45,201 nucleotides of DNA from Pedosphaera sp. (GTDB lineage Bacteria; Verrucomicrobiota; Verrucomicrobiia; Limisphaerales; Pedosphaeraceae), in assembly GCA_028293285.1 (NCBI GenBank), contig JAQGPC010000057.1:1-45201 (forward strand). Reading direction: 5' to 3'. Shown here piece after piece: positions 16,913 through 25,492 of the stretch; the first letter of the stretch is position 1; the number at the start of each line of letters is the position of its first letter. Position numbers and translations under genes: made by a program. The notes under the pieces were generated by a model, which was given only the letters and a program-made list of their open reading frames with translations, ran no database searches and was not told where the DNA came from.

Positions 16913-18236
16913 CTTCCTCCGTCTTCTCTGCCTCACGCGTGACCGTCAACTTCGCCACACGCATCCCTTCCATTTCTTCCACGCGCAAGAAATACATCCC
17001 CACCGCCAGCACATCGCCTACCTTGGGAAACCCGCCCAACTTGTGTGTAACCCAGCCACTAACCGTTGTAATCCCCTCTTCTTGCAACGGTTCCTGCACC
17101 AGTTCCGACAATTCATGCAACGGCAGCGCCCCCGCCAATTCCCAGGTATGTTGCCCGGTCATCACCATCAAAGGTTTTTCCTGGTCGAACTCGTCCTGAA
17201 TCTGACCGACCAATTCCTCCAAAATATTCTCCAGCGTCACCATTCCCACGGTGCCGCCATATTCGTCCACTACAATTGCGAAATGGAGTTTGCGATCCAG
17301 AAATAATTGCAGCAATTTTTCGAGCCGCGCTGTTTCCGGCACATATATTAGACGGCGTGCCACCGGAATCAAATCCGCCCCGCTCCGGGCTTTGAGCCGC
17401 ATGGCAAACAAATCCTTGATATGCACCACACCCGCTGTCTTGTCGAGGTCGCCCCCTTCGCAAAGTGGAAATCGGGAGTAGCGCGACTTTTCGGCCACAT
17501 CCAGGCACTCCGCAATACTCGCTTCCGTATCCAAGGCCACCATTTCTTGACGAGGTCGCATCACTTCGCGGACGACGCGCTGCCGCAGGTCGAGCGCATT
17601 CAACACAATATCGCGTCCCAGCCGTGTTGCCCCGGACTGCCGATGCGTGGCCGTGAACAACAGGCGCAACTCTTCTTCCGAATGGCCCGTGTGCGAATCG
17701 GCTGCGGATTTAATGCCGATTTGATCCAGCAACCATTGCGCGGAATGATTGAGCAACCAGACGAACGGAAAGGTAATCCGCGCAAACCAGTCCAACGGCT
17801 GCGCCACCCACAACGCCACCGGCATCGTCTTGCGAATGGCCAGTGCTTTGGGCCCCAACTCGCCTACGACGATCAGCAAAAAGATGTTCACCAAGAAGCC
17901 AACGAGGATTGCCACGGTATGTTTCACCGCCACCGACTCGACATGCAGCACGCCAAAGATCGGGGCGAGTAAGGCTTGAAAAACCGGTTCCACCAGTACA
18001 CCCAATCCCATGCTGGCCAGGGTAATTCCAAATTGAGTGGCGCTGATAGCGGCATCGAGGTTTTTGGTCAACCGCCGCACAATTTTCGCGCGCCGATGTC
18101 CCTTTAACACCAGCGGCTCAAGCTGGGTATCACGGATTTTTACCAGGGCCAGTTCCGCAGCCACGAAAAATCCGTTCAGTAACACAAGGGCTAAAATCCC
18201 CAGCAACTTCAACAGGTTGGCTGCCAGTGTATCCAT
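16893..18236 (-). CDS. CNNM/CBS-pair/CorC_HlyC transmembrane protein, paralogue 1
   Basis: The 447-residue protein has the full layout of the HlyC/CorC family. An N-terminal DUF21 (CNNM) domain of three to four membrane helices spans about 1-190 (GFFVAAELALVKIR, GELGPKALAIRK). Two CBS domains lie at about 215-345 (VMRPRQEMVALD, FAIVVDEYGGTVGMVTLENILEELVG). A C-terminal CorC_HlyC domain lies at about 360-440. Family members are linked to magnesium/cobalt efflux or divalent-ion homeostasis, with CBS domains sensing nucleotides. It is the last gene of a three-gene run: its ATG at 18236 follows the stop of the previous gene by one base. The 3' end overlaps the convergent CruF-like gene by 20 bases. 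Confidence 0.88.
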   Translation of the reverse strand: MDTLAANLLKLLGILALVLLNGFFVAAELALVKIRDTQLEPLVLKGHRRAKIVRRLTKNLDAAISATQFGITLASMGLGVLVEPVFQALLAPIFGVLHVESVAVKHTVAILVGFLVNIFLLIVVGELGPKALAIRKTMPVALWVAQPLDWFARITFPFVWLLNHSAQWLLDQIGIKSAADSHTGHSEEELRLLFTATHRQSGATRLGRDIVLNALDLRQRVVREVMRPRQEMVALDTEASIAECLDVAEKSRYSRFPLCEGGDLDKTAGVVHIKDLFAMRLKARSGADLIPVARRLIYVPETARLEKLLQLFLDRKLHFAIVVDEYGGTVGMVTLENILEELVGQIQDEFDQEKPLMVMTGQHTWELAGALPLHELSELVQEPLQEEGITTVSGWVTHKLGGFPKVGDVLAVGMYFLRVEEMEGMRVAKLTVTREAEKTEEVKSPAS

Positions 18237-18237
18237 G

Positions 18238-19227
18238 TTACAAACGCACCTCTCCGAAAATGACCCTGAGAATGTCCTGCAAACTCACAATCCCAATCTC
18301 ACGCTGGTTGCGTCCAAGCACAATTGCCAGTCGCTGGCCGCTTCGCTGCATTCGTTTTAGCGCTTCTTCCAGGCGCATGGTTTCTTCCATGTACAAGGCT
18401 GGCTTCAGGAAATCACCCGCTGGTTTCGCACCGTCCAAGTCCGGCTGATAGAGAACCGTTCTCAAGCTCAAAATTCCGGCAATGCGCCGTTGTTTCCCAT
18501 CAACGCGCCAGACCGGCATGCGCGTGAGACGTTTCTCCTTGGCCAGTTCAAGCACTTCGCTCATCGGCGTTTGGCTCGTAATGGTAGTGGCCTGGTCCAT
18601 CGGGATGGTAATTTGCCGCACGGTGATGTTCTGCAAATCCAACACGCGATTGATCATCATCCGTTCCTCTGAAGTCAGTCCCTGGGCGGACTCCTGCATG
18701 ACCAATCGCATTTCATCACGGCTCCCAAACAAATGGCCGGTGAAAGTCTTCCCGCCGGTCCAGCGAAGCAATCCGTGTGAAAGCCGCGTCATCAACGCAA
18801 CCAGCGGCGCTAAAAAAAGATGAATAAACCGGAACGGGACCGCCAATAGCAGAGTGAGTCGGTTGGGAAACATCCGGAAAAGCATTTTGGGGAGCAGTTC
18901 GCAAAACGCATAAAACAGCAACATCACCAACAAAAAGCTGGCCAACAAAAAGCCAGGCTTATCGCCTAGCCAGCGATATAAAAGAATCACCAGCAACCCC
19001 ACGGAAACAAAGTTTGCCAGCGTATTGCCGATTAAAATGGTCCACAGAAAATTCTCCGGCTGTTCCAGAAACCGGTGCAATACCACGGCATGTGGATTTC
19101 CCGCGCGCATAAGTTGGCGAATACGCAATCTGCTCAAAGCCAGCACCCCCGCTTCCATTCCCGAAAAAAGAAAGGAGAGCACCAGGCACAAGCCGATCAC
19201 CAGTGCTATGAACATGAGGCTGCCCAT
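18238..19227 (-). CDS. CNNM/CBS-pair transmembrane protein, paralogue 2, lacking the CorC domain
   Basis: The 329-residue protein has the DUF21 membrane domain at about residues 1-170 (FLFSGMEAGVLALSRLRIRQL, FCELLPKMLFRMFPNRL) and a CBS pair at about 195-325 (ITIPMDQATTITSQTPMSEVLELAKEK, ending GIVSLQDILRVIFGEVRL). It then stops. The C-terminal CorC_HlyC domain found in paralogues 1 and 3 is absent, and there is no frameshift or remnant sequence because the next gene begins one base later. The CBS domains are also more divergent: the usual DEFGGTAG motif reads LGRNQREIG. Its ATG at 19227 overlaps the stop of the preceding gene in a TAATG arrangement, indicating translational coupling. Confidence 0.85.
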   Translation of the reverse strand: MGSLMFIALVIGLCLVLSFLFSGMEAGVLALSRLRIRQLMRAGNPHAVVLHRFLEQPENFLWTILIGNTLANFVSVGLLVILLYRWLGDKPGFLLASFLLVMLLFYAFCELLPKMLFRMFPNRLTLLLAVPFRFIHLFLAPLVALMTRLSHGLLRWTGGKTFTGHLFGSRDEMRLVMQESAQGLTSEERMMINRVLDLQNITVRQITIPMDQATTITSQTPMSEVLELAKEKRLTRMPVWRVDGKQRRIAGILSLRTVLYQPDLDGAKPAGDFLKPALYMEETMRLEEALKRMQRSGQRLAIVLGRNQREIGIVSLQDILRVIFGEVRL

Positions 19228-20462
19228 TATCGTTTCCCCGTTTCCACAAGCAGCTCTCGCACTCTCCGCTCGTCGGCGGATACGGCTGTCAGTTTCAAAC
19301 CACGAAAGATCACCGATTCTCCTATCGCGGGCACACTCTCATTTTCAGCCGTCATCAGGCCGCCCATGGTATCGACACCGGACACTTCGCCCAATGCCGG
19401 GTATTCGCGCCGAAAATCTTCCAACCGCATGGTGCCATTCACCCGCCACCGCCCGTCACCGAGTTTTTCCATGACAAATCCCTGGGCTTCGCCTTCTCCG
19501 CGGATTTTACCAACCATCTCCTCTAGGATGTCCTGCATGGTTACCACCCCGGCGGTGCCTCCAAATTCATCCAGCACAATCGCCAGACCACGCTGTTGCC
19601 GTTGCAAGCTTTTCAACAGATGCAAAAGATTCATCGTTTCCGGCACGAACGAAGGAAATTCAATCGCATCAGCAAGGTCCATCTGCGGATCCAACAACAA
19701 CGCCCGCACATTGAGCACGCCCACAATCGTGTCGGGAGTCTCATCATAGATTGGCAGGCGGCTGTGTTTGAATTTGCGCGCCGCCGCAATCATTTCCTCC
19801 ACTGATAAATCATCAGGAATGGAAGCCATTTGCGCGCGCGGCTTCATGACATCTTTGGCCGTTTGCCGGTCCAGCCCGATGATCTGGAGAATAATCTCCT
19901 TCTCCGAGCCTGCCAATGTTCCCTGCTGGTAAGCCAATTCCAGCAACTCCTCATATTCCTCATCGGACAAGGTGGATTGCGGCTTGGAAGACTTGGGAAC
20001 CACCGCATTCAGGATCATCATATTTAATCGCTGAACAACCTGCCGCACTGGTCGCGTAAAGCTGAGCAGAGCGTGCATCGGCCGCGCCACTCGCAACGCC
20101 CACTGTTCCGGCTCGCGCACGGCCAGCGTTTTCGGAATCATTTCACACCCTACGAGGATTAAAACCAGCAACGCTGGAACCAGCAGAAATAAAATCCAGT
20201 GTCCCCAAGGTGCTGCCCACAAGGTAATTGCCAGAATGGAGGCATTTGCCACCGTATTGCCGAGCACAATAGTGGCGAGTAAATGCTGCGGTTCCGCGAG
20301 CAACCGGGCGACCAATCCGCCTTTGCCGGGTGAACTCTCCTCCAATTGACGTATCTGCCATTTTCCGAGGGAGAACAAAGCCGATTCCGCCAGAGCGAAG
20401 AAGAAACTTCCGCTGGCAAAAACCAACACCCCGAATAAAGCCAAAAATGGCATTAGCGCCAT
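19227..20462 (-). CDS. CNNM/CBS-pair/CorC_HlyC transmembrane protein, paralogue 3 (first gene of run)
   Basis: The 411-residue protein has a DUF21 membrane domain at about 1-170 (FFFALAESALFSLGKWQIRQLE, GCEMIPKTLAVREPEQ), a CBS pair at about 200-325 (VMKPRAQMASIPDDLSVEEM, LAIVLDEFGGTAGVVTMQDILEEMVGKI) and a C-terminal CorC_HlyC domain at about 335-408. It is the first gene of the tandem run and is preceded by a 123-base gap containing a perfect palindromic element at 20513-20532. Members of this family affect divalent-ion efflux in bacteria. The actual ion cannot be deduced. Its stop overlaps the next start by one base (TAATG). Confidence 0.88.
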   Translation of the reverse strand: MALMPFLALFGVLVFASGSFFFALAESALFSLGKWQIRQLEESSPGKGGLVARLLAEPQHLLATIVLGNTVANASILAITLWAAPWGHWILFLLVPALLVLILVGCEMIPKTLAVREPEQWALRVARPMHALLSFTRPVRQVVQRLNMMILNAVVPKSSKPQSTLSDEEYEELLELAYQQGTLAGSEKEIILQIIGLDRQTAKDVMKPRAQMASIPDDLSVEEMIAAARKFKHSRLPIYDETPDTIVGVLNVRALLLDPQMDLADAIEFPSFVPETMNLLHLLKSLQRQQRGLAIVLDEFGGTAGVVTMQDILEEMVGKIRGEGEAQGFVMEKLGDGRWRVNGTMRLEDFRREYPALGEVSGVDTMGGLMTAENESVPAIGESVIFRGLKLTAVSADERRVRELLVETGKR

Positions 20463-20512
20463 GCGCGTTAATATGGGGCTAAAAGTGGCAAAGGCAAAAG
20501 AAGAAAAGCCAC

Positions 20513-20532
20513 AAATTGGTCGGCACCAATTT
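20513..20532. promoter_or_regulatory. Perfect 8-bp palindrome between ftsZ and the CNNM run
   Basis: AAATTGGT and ACCAATTT are perfect complements with a 4-base centre. The element is 50 bases upstream of the first CNNM gene and 53 bases downstream of the ftsZ stop, both on the - strand. It could be a repressor operator for the CNNM run or a weak terminator of the dcw cluster. The - strand sequence after it is T-rich but has no immediate T-run. Confidence 0.4.
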
Positions 20533-20585
20533 ATGCAACCTGCTCATTTCCAACCATATGGCTCTTTACAGACCTTAAAAACTGG

Positions 20586-21902
20586 CTAATTCAACGCCAC
20601 GCCGCGACGGATATAGGTCGGCACATCCAGATCTTCACCTTGATGGATCGTAGGCTCACTCTTCTCAAAACGGCCTTTGGAAACAATTTCCAATGGCAAT
20701 TGGCCTTGCCGCATGGGAACAAATTTTTTTCGCCTTGAGGAACCGGTGGATTGTGAAATTAATTTTTCAGTTTCCTGTTGGCTTAGTGTCGGGGGAGGTC
20801 CTGTAAAGCGCGAGGCTGGACGCTGCGTCGCCGTGGGATTGCTGATCTCCTTGTCGTAATCGGGCGCAAGCTCACTGGATTCCTTGGGTGAAGTTTGCGT
20901 CATACGATTACTGGCACGTTCCTCACGTCCATTACGGCGTGAAGCCACCACGGTCACTGACAAACGACCGGCGAAATTTTCATGGATACCAGCTCCCATG
21001 ATAATATGGGCATTCTCACATTGCCGGTTGATCCGTTCCATGATGCGGTTGACCTCCGCCATGGTCATGTCAGGCCCACCCGCCAGGCTGACCAACACCG
21101 CATCGGCTTCCGCCATTACATGACCACCTTCAAGGAAAGGATGCGCCAGCAATTTTTCCAACACTTCATGCGAACGGTTTTCACCCGATGCTTCCGCTGT
21201 AGCAAGCGAACTTTCCTCATGCCGTCCGCGTAACACCGCGCACAAATCATTAAAATCCACGTTGATAAGCCCCGTCTGCGTCAACAACCGCCAGATTCCA
21301 CGCACGCCTTGCGCCAGCAGTTCGTTGGTAATTTTTAACGCTTCGTTTACGCTCGTGTTCTCGTCAATAAGCTTAAAAACCTTCTGATTCGGCAGGCAAA
21401 TGACACCATCCGCTGCGCTCTTCAAATCACGCAAACCAAGCTGCGCCTGGCGACCACGACGCCCTCCCTCAAATTCGAATGGCAAGGTGACAATCCCCAG
21501 CACCAGCGCGCCACTTTCCTTGGCCAATCGCGCAATTACCGGCCCCGCGCCCGTACCGGTTCCGCCGCCCATGCCCGCCACCACACAAATCACATCCGCC
21601 CCGGCGCAAAGTGCGCGGATTTTCTCCGCATCTTCTTCCGCGGAGGCGCGGCCCAAATCAGGATCGCCACCCGTGCCCAGTCCGCGAGTCAGCTTGGTGC
21701 CGAGCGTTAACCGCTCCGTCACGCCCAAGTTGGCCAACGCCTGCGCGTCCGTGTTAATGGCAATAAAATCAACGCCATCGAAAGCCTGGCGCGCCATATA
21801 CTCGATGGCATTGCCCCCTGCTCCGCCAACGCCAAAGACTTTCAGTGAAAACTTTTTCCCTAAAGGCGCCGCCTCGGGCGATTTGTTGGTTTCAGATTCC
21901 AT
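20586..21902 (-). CDS. ftsZ: Cell division protein FtsZ
   Basis: The 438-residue protein is the tubulin-like GTPase that forms the division ring. The nucleotide-binding GGAGGNAIEYM is at 26-36, the tubulin signature GGGTGTG at 112-118 and the catalytic T7 loop NVDFND at 214-219. After about residue 330 there is a variable, charged linker of roughly 85 residues. It is followed by the conserved C-terminal peptide DLDVPTYIRRG, which binds FtsA and other partners. A short N-terminal extension (first 18 residues) precedes the core. It is the last gene of the dcw cluster, 49 bases after ftsA. The linker and tail show it is a canonical, active FtsZ. Confidence 0.97.
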   Translation of the reverse strand: MESETNKSPEAAPLGKKFSLKVFGVGGAGGNAIEYMARQAFDGVDFIAINTDAQALANLGVTERLTLGTKLTRGLGTGGDPDLGRASAEEDAEKIRALCAGADVICVVAGMGGGTGTGAGPVIARLAKESGALVLGIVTLPFEFEGGRRGRQAQLGLRDLKSAADGVICLPNQKVFKLIDENTSVNEALKITNELLAQGVRGIWRLLTQTGLINVDFNDLCAVLRGRHEESSLATAEASGENRSHEVLEKLLAHPFLEGGHVMAEADAVLVSLAGGPDMTMAEVNRIMERINRQCENAHIIMGAGIHENFAGRLSVTVVASRRNGREERASNRMTQTSPKESSELAPDYDKEISNPTATQRPASRFTGPPPTLSQQETEKLISQSTGSSRRKKFVPMRQGQLPLEIVSKGRFEKSEPTIHQGEDLDVPTYIRRGVALN

Positions 21903-21951
21903 AATCTCTGATTAATTCTGATTGATCTGACTTGGAACATTGACTGCCGTC

Positions 21952-23172
21952 TTACGACTTGCGATTAAAAATTTCCGTGAAGCCCCTGATCCCTCCCGAC
22001 AAAAATCCACCGCCACGCTTCTTTTGTTGGAAGGAACCAAACTTCACCAAACCGATGGCCGTGGCAAATTCCGGCTGGTCGAGCGCCGATTTGATTCCAC
22101 TGATGGAATTGGCTTTGCCAAGCGACGCCGACAATTGAAATACTTTTTCAGCCAAAGCTTGAATTTGCGGAATGCGTGCGCCGCCGCCGCATAGAAAGAC
22201 TCCCGCGCGCAAGTAATCCAGCAAACCAGCCCGGGCAATGTCCTGCTCAATTAGCTGGAACATTTCCTCAATCCGAAGTCCCATGATCCGACGGAGGTGT
22301 TCCAGGTTGATGGTTTTGCCCGGCAATCCTACTTCATTCGAAATAGTGACTGTTTGCCCCTTCACGCTCTCATCCGCCAAAGCTGCGCCATGCTCGAGCT
22401 TCAACTGTTCTGCGCGGCCAAGCGGCACTTTCAAACCATATGCCAAATCATTCGATACATGGTCGCCCCCTACAGCCAGCACACCCGTATGCTTGATGAT
22501 GCCATCCGCATAAACCGCGTAATTAGTGGTGCCACCGCCGATATCAATGACCAATGCACCCATTTCCTTTTGCTCATTCGAGAGCAACGCCAGCGAAGCC
22601 GCCAAACCATTGAAAACAATGGCTTCTACTTCAAGTTGCAGACCTTTAACAACGCGAATGGGATTCTGCAAACGATTGAAGTTCCCATGAACCACATGCA
22701 CATCCACTTCCACCCGCGCTCCGAGCATGCCGGTCGGGTTAACGATGCCGTCCTGTCCGTCCACGAGAAAATGCTGGCGAATGGCATGAAGCACATGATT
22801 CTGCGCCGGCAGATTGATCGCCTTGGCATTCTTGATGACATCCTGCACATCTTCTTCCGTGATTTCCCGGTCCGCTGAAACCACCGGATGAACGCCACGA
22901 TTGTTAAATCCACGAATATGATTCCCGGTGACTCCCAGGTAAACGCTGCGAATCTCCACATCCGCCATCTGTTCCGCTTCGACGATGGCATTACGCACAT
23001 CCTCTTCCACCAATGGCGCGTCGGCGATTTCACCCTTGCGCACACCGCGTGAACGCGACTGGCCCACACCAATCAGGTTTAGCGCACCAGTGGCATTGAC
23101 CTCACCGACCACGGCGCAAATCTTGGATGTGCCAATTTCGAGCCCGACGATTAATGAAGCAGGATCAAACAT
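21952..23172 (-). CDS. ftsA: Cell division protein FtsA
   Basis: The 406-residue actin-like protein tethers FtsZ to the membrane. I chose ATG 23172 (MFDPASLIVGLEIGTSK), which is preceded by ACAGGAAAAAA. The frame is open further upstream to 23286, but those 38 residues lie inside ftsQ and are not FtsA-like. Phosphate-1 motif GLEIGTSK is at 10-17, the 1C/SHS2 subdomain at about 85-165, and phosphate-2 motif VIDIGGGTTNYAV at 208-220. The C-terminal GGIRGFTEIFNRKS is the expected amphipathic membrane-targeting helix. The start overlaps the end of ftsQ by 8 bases, suggesting translational coupling. Downstream is ftsZ after 49 bases. Confidence 0.95.
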   Translation of the reverse strand: MFDPASLIVGLEIGTSKICAVVGEVNATGALNLIGVGQSRSRGVRKGEIADAPLVEEDVRNAIVEAEQMADVEIRSVYLGVTGNHIRGFNNRGVHPVVSADREITEEDVQDVIKNAKAINLPAQNHVLHAIRQHFLVDGQDGIVNPTGMLGARVEVDVHVVHGNFNRLQNPIRVVKGLQLEVEAIVFNGLAASLALLSNEQKEMGALVIDIGGGTTNYAVYADGIIKHTGVLAVGGDHVSNDLAYGLKVPLGRAEQLKLEHGAALADESVKGQTVTISNEVGLPGKTINLEHLRRIMGLRIEEMFQLIEQDIARAGLLDYLRAGVFLCGGGARIPQIQALAEKVFQLSASLGKANSISGIKSALDQPEFATAIGLVKFGSFQQKKRGGGFLSGGIRGFTEIFNRKS

Positions 23173-24127
23173 TTTTTTTCCTGTTACGTTGTGAGTTTTT
23201 AAGTTTGGGAGTAACCGGCGGCACCGCGCCCGCCTCGGCCCATCGTGCCGGAATATTATTCGGCACTGAAAGATCGAGCGTCGCAATGGCTTTGTTCATT
23301 TTTTGAAATTGCTCATGAATTTCCCGCCACCGGCGCAATTGGCGGTCCAAATCCTGGACGGCAAAGGTGACTTCACTCCCTTGCGCTGTTGTTACCAGCA
23401 GAATTTCCGGCGATGAAACATCGATCCTCCGCAAATCCACCAAACCGGACATCGGAGATCGCTCAAATGCGGCAATAAGTTGCAATGCCGAGCGTGCTTG
23501 TTGGGAGTCAACCCGCCTGCCAGGTAGTAATTGATTGGGATTAATCCCGGAAACCACGGGCAAAACGTCATTGGTTTGAGTTACGGGAGTTCCCCGTTGC
23601 CGTGGATCGAGCAGGGACATTACATAACCATCGTTGTCCAGATGGAGAATGGCCATTTCATAGCCGCCATTGGTTCGTAATTGCGGCACATAAAGTTGTG
23701 CCAGCGGCTCGCGCTCCGCGATGCGCAATTTGAGTGTGCGCGGAAGCACCCGCTCCACTGCCACGGATTTGATTAGCGATACCATCTCCAAATCCCGTCT
23801 TACCCGTGCCAAATCCAATGCGAGCAGGTTTTCCCCGCCTTTTACACCCGCCCAGCGTCGCAATTGCTCGACCGAAATTACCCCGTCCGTTTGGATATCA
23901 ATATCTTGGATGGCGAAAGCTTTATTTTCGTAAACCAGGCAATCCAACGCCCACGCGCCGGTGCACCACAGGACGTAAAAGCAAAAGATGGTGGCAAAAA
24001 TGAAACCCAACGCTACCGCCGTCACCCGGACACGCGTCGCACGCACCTGGTCGGAGCGCAGCTTCACATCCAGCACATGGTCACGACCCAAACGGCGGTT
24101 TTTAGGTTTGCGTTTAAACCACATCAT
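23165..24127 (-). CDS. ftsQ: Cell division protein FtsQ (POTRA domain)
   Basis: The 320-residue protein is a bitopic division protein. A basic cytosolic N-terminus (MMWFKRKPKNRRLG) is followed by one membrane helix at about residues 41-62. A POTRA domain at about 70-145 (FAIQDIDIQTDGVISVEQL, VLPRTLKLRIAEREPLAQL) and a C-terminal beta domain complete it. I chose ATG 24127 because AAAAGGG sits at the right distance upstream. A longer frame starting with TTG at 24142 would overrun that ribosome site. FtsQ bridges early and late division proteins and binds FtsL. It lies 16 bases after ddl and overlaps ftsA by 8 bases. The tail after residue 300 is basic. Confidence 0.9.
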   Translation of the reverse strand: MMWFKRKPKNRRLGRDHVLDVKLRSDQVRATRVRVTAVALGFIFATIFCFYVLWCTGAWALDCLVYENKAFAIQDIDIQTDGVISVEQLRRWAGVKGGENLLALDLARVRRDLEMVSLIKSVAVERVLPRTLKLRIAEREPLAQLYVPQLRTNGGYEMAILHLDNDGYVMSLLDPRQRGTPVTQTNDVLPVVSGINPNQLLPGRRVDSQQARSALQLIAAFERSPMSGLVDLRRIDVSSPEILLVTTAQGSEVTFAVQDLDRQLRRWREIHEQFQKMNKAIATLDLSVPNNIPARWAEAGAVPPVTPKLKNSQRNRKKNV

Positions 24128-24143
24128 ATTCCCTTTTCCCAAT

Positions 24144-25049
24144 CTATTTTTTTCTGCGCAAGGCGAGATCGACCATTTGTTGGCACAATTCCGCGTAATT
24201 AATGCCCACGGCGGCAGCGGCCTTCGGCAACAAACTCGTTTCCGTCATTCCCGGCAAAGTATTCACTTCCAACACGACTGGATCGCCATTGGGCCGAACC
24301 ATCACATCCACGCGCGAATAATCCCGCCCGCCAATGGCCTTGAAAGCACCCAACGCGGCAGCCTGGATTTTCCTTATCGTCTCTTCATCAAACTGTGCGG
24401 GACAAAATACTTCCGTTGCACCCGGCGTGTATTTGTTTTGATAATCATAGGTACCGCTCTTCGGACGGACTTCTACGACCGGCAAAGCTTTATCGCCAAG
24501 AATGCCCACCGTGGTTTCCCGTCCAACGATTCGCTCCTCCATCAACACCTGGCTGTCATACCGTAAAGCTTCAACGAGTGCCGCGCTCCAATCCGCCACC
24601 CGATCCACAAATTGCAGGCCCACGCTTGAGCCCTGCCGGACCGGCTTAAGCACCACCGGCGGTTGCCAACCCATCGGCCATGTGGCGCTGCGCGAATCAA
24701 AAACCATAAAACGCGCTGTCGGCACTCCAGCCTCAACGCATTTCTGCTTCGTCAAAAATTTATCGAATCCCAGCTTGCTTGCTTCGGCATCGCATCCCGT
24801 ATAAGGAACTCCCAGCTTGTCCAACTCCCGCTGAACCGTGCCGTCCTCGCCATACGTCCCATGCAATGCAAGAAACACAACCTCCGTGCCTTTGGCCAAA
24901 GACCAGGCTTTCTCTTTAGGGTCGAGTTCGTGAACGATGTGGCCCAACGAACGCAACGCTTTGGCCACGGCTCCGCCGGTGCGCAAGGAGACTTCACGTT
25001 CTGCCGATGGACCTCCCAGCATTACGGTAATATTCAATTGCTTCGCCAT
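24144..25049 (-). CDS. ddl: D-alanine--D-alanine ligase
   Basis: The 301-residue ATP-grasp enzyme makes the D-Ala-D-Ala dipeptide used by MurF. The N-terminal signature VMLGGPSAEREVSLRTG is at about 9-25 and LALHGTYGEDGTVQ at about 60-73. Lysines of the ATP site lie in KLGFDKFLTKQ and PPVVLKPVRQGSSVGL. The metal- and product-binding VVLEVNTLPGMTETSLLP is near 260-277. The ATG at 25049 is five bases beyond the stop of the four-helix-bundle gene, and no ribosome site is visible, because the space upstream is occupied by an inverted repeat. Its translation may depend on coupling to the preceding frame. ftsQ follows. Confidence 0.95.
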   Translation of the reverse strand: MAKQLNITVMLGGPSAEREVSLRTGGAVAKALRSLGHIVHELDPKEKAWSLAKGTEVVFLALHGTYGEDGTVQRELDKLGVPYTGCDAEASKLGFDKFLTKQKCVEAGVPTARFMVFDSRSATWPMGWQPPVVLKPVRQGSSVGLQFVDRVADWSAALVEALRYDSQVLMEERIVGRETTVGILGDKALPVVEVRPKSGTYDYQNKYTPGATEVFCPAQFDEETIRKIQAAALGAFKAIGGRDYSRVDVMVRPNGDPVVLEVNTLPGMTETSLLPKAAAAVGINYAELCQQMVDLALRRKK

Positions 25050-25053
25050 TAAA

Positions 25054-25437
25054 TTATTTCGGATTGCGGATTGCTAATTGCGGATTATTCCGCACGCGCG
25101 CCGTCTTTATCGATGCTACGACCAATGCCAGCAGTTCACCGGCTTCCTTTATTAAATCACTCAGGCAACTCGCCTTGACTTGACGACTTTTGATGAGCAA
25201 TTCCATCCAGGAAATTGATTCATCGCATTCCTCTTCGACTATTCCCATCCTGGAAATTAAATCTGCACGGGATCTCCCACGACATGCCGCCCGGTAATTC
25301 GCATCCACTGACGTACCGCAACGCAATAACTGTTTTCCCATGACGTTTGCGGTCTCCGTGTCAGTTAAAGATTCAACCAAATTGATATCGCGTAATGCAA
25401 ATGCTTTCGTGCATTTTTTGAAATCATTTTGATTCAT
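25054..25437 (-). CDS. Four-helix-bundle protein (23S rRNA intervening-sequence protein family)
   Basis: The 127-residue protein matches the small four-helix-bundle family first noted in 23S rRNA intervening sequences. The hallmarks are KQLLRCGTSVDANYRAACRGRS, the helix GIVEEECDESISWMELLI and the C-terminal helix LIKEAGELLALVVASIK. I chose ATG 25437 (MNQNDFKKCTKAF). The frame is open upstream to 25473, but those residues come from repeat sequence. The last residues, NNPQLAIRNPK, are encoded by the left inverted repeat, so the end of the protein is a by-product of the flanking DNA. The function of the family is unknown. The gene is foreign to the dcw cluster and sits between murB and ddl, bounded by 26-bp inverted repeats. 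Confidence 0.82.
   Translation of the reverse strand: MNQNDFKKCTKAFALRDINLVESLTDTETANVMGKQLLRCGTSVDANYRAACRGRSRADLISRMGIVEEECDESISWMELLIKSRQVKASCLSDLIKEAGELLALVVASIKTARVRNNPQLAIRNPK
25061..25086. repeat. Left inverted repeat of the four-helix-bundle cassette
   Basis: This 26-base segment is built of GGATTGC-like 7-mers. It matches the reverse complement of 25458-25483 at 24 of 26 positions (mismatches at positions 8 and 15). It lies 11 bases from the ddl start and is read through by the four-helix-bundle frame, giving its C-terminal tail. Confidence 0.8.
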
Positions 25438-25457
25438 TGAGACGCTTGTAAGTTCCA

Positions 25458-25483
25458 AATCCGCAATTCGCAATCAGCAATCC
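25458..25483. repeat. Right inverted repeat of the four-helix-bundle cassette
   Basis: This is the partner of 25061-25086 in inverted orientation, 24 of 26 bases identical. It lies 20 bases before the chosen start of the four-helix-bundle gene and 9 bases from the murB stop. The two copies bound a unit of 423 bases. Confidence 0.8.
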
Positions 25484-25492
25484 CCAATTCGA

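Noticed and set aside
21903..21951. Near-repeats of TCTGATT between ftsA and ftsZ
   Set aside because: Three imperfect copies within 27 bases, low information content. Likely chance in a short AT-rich gap.
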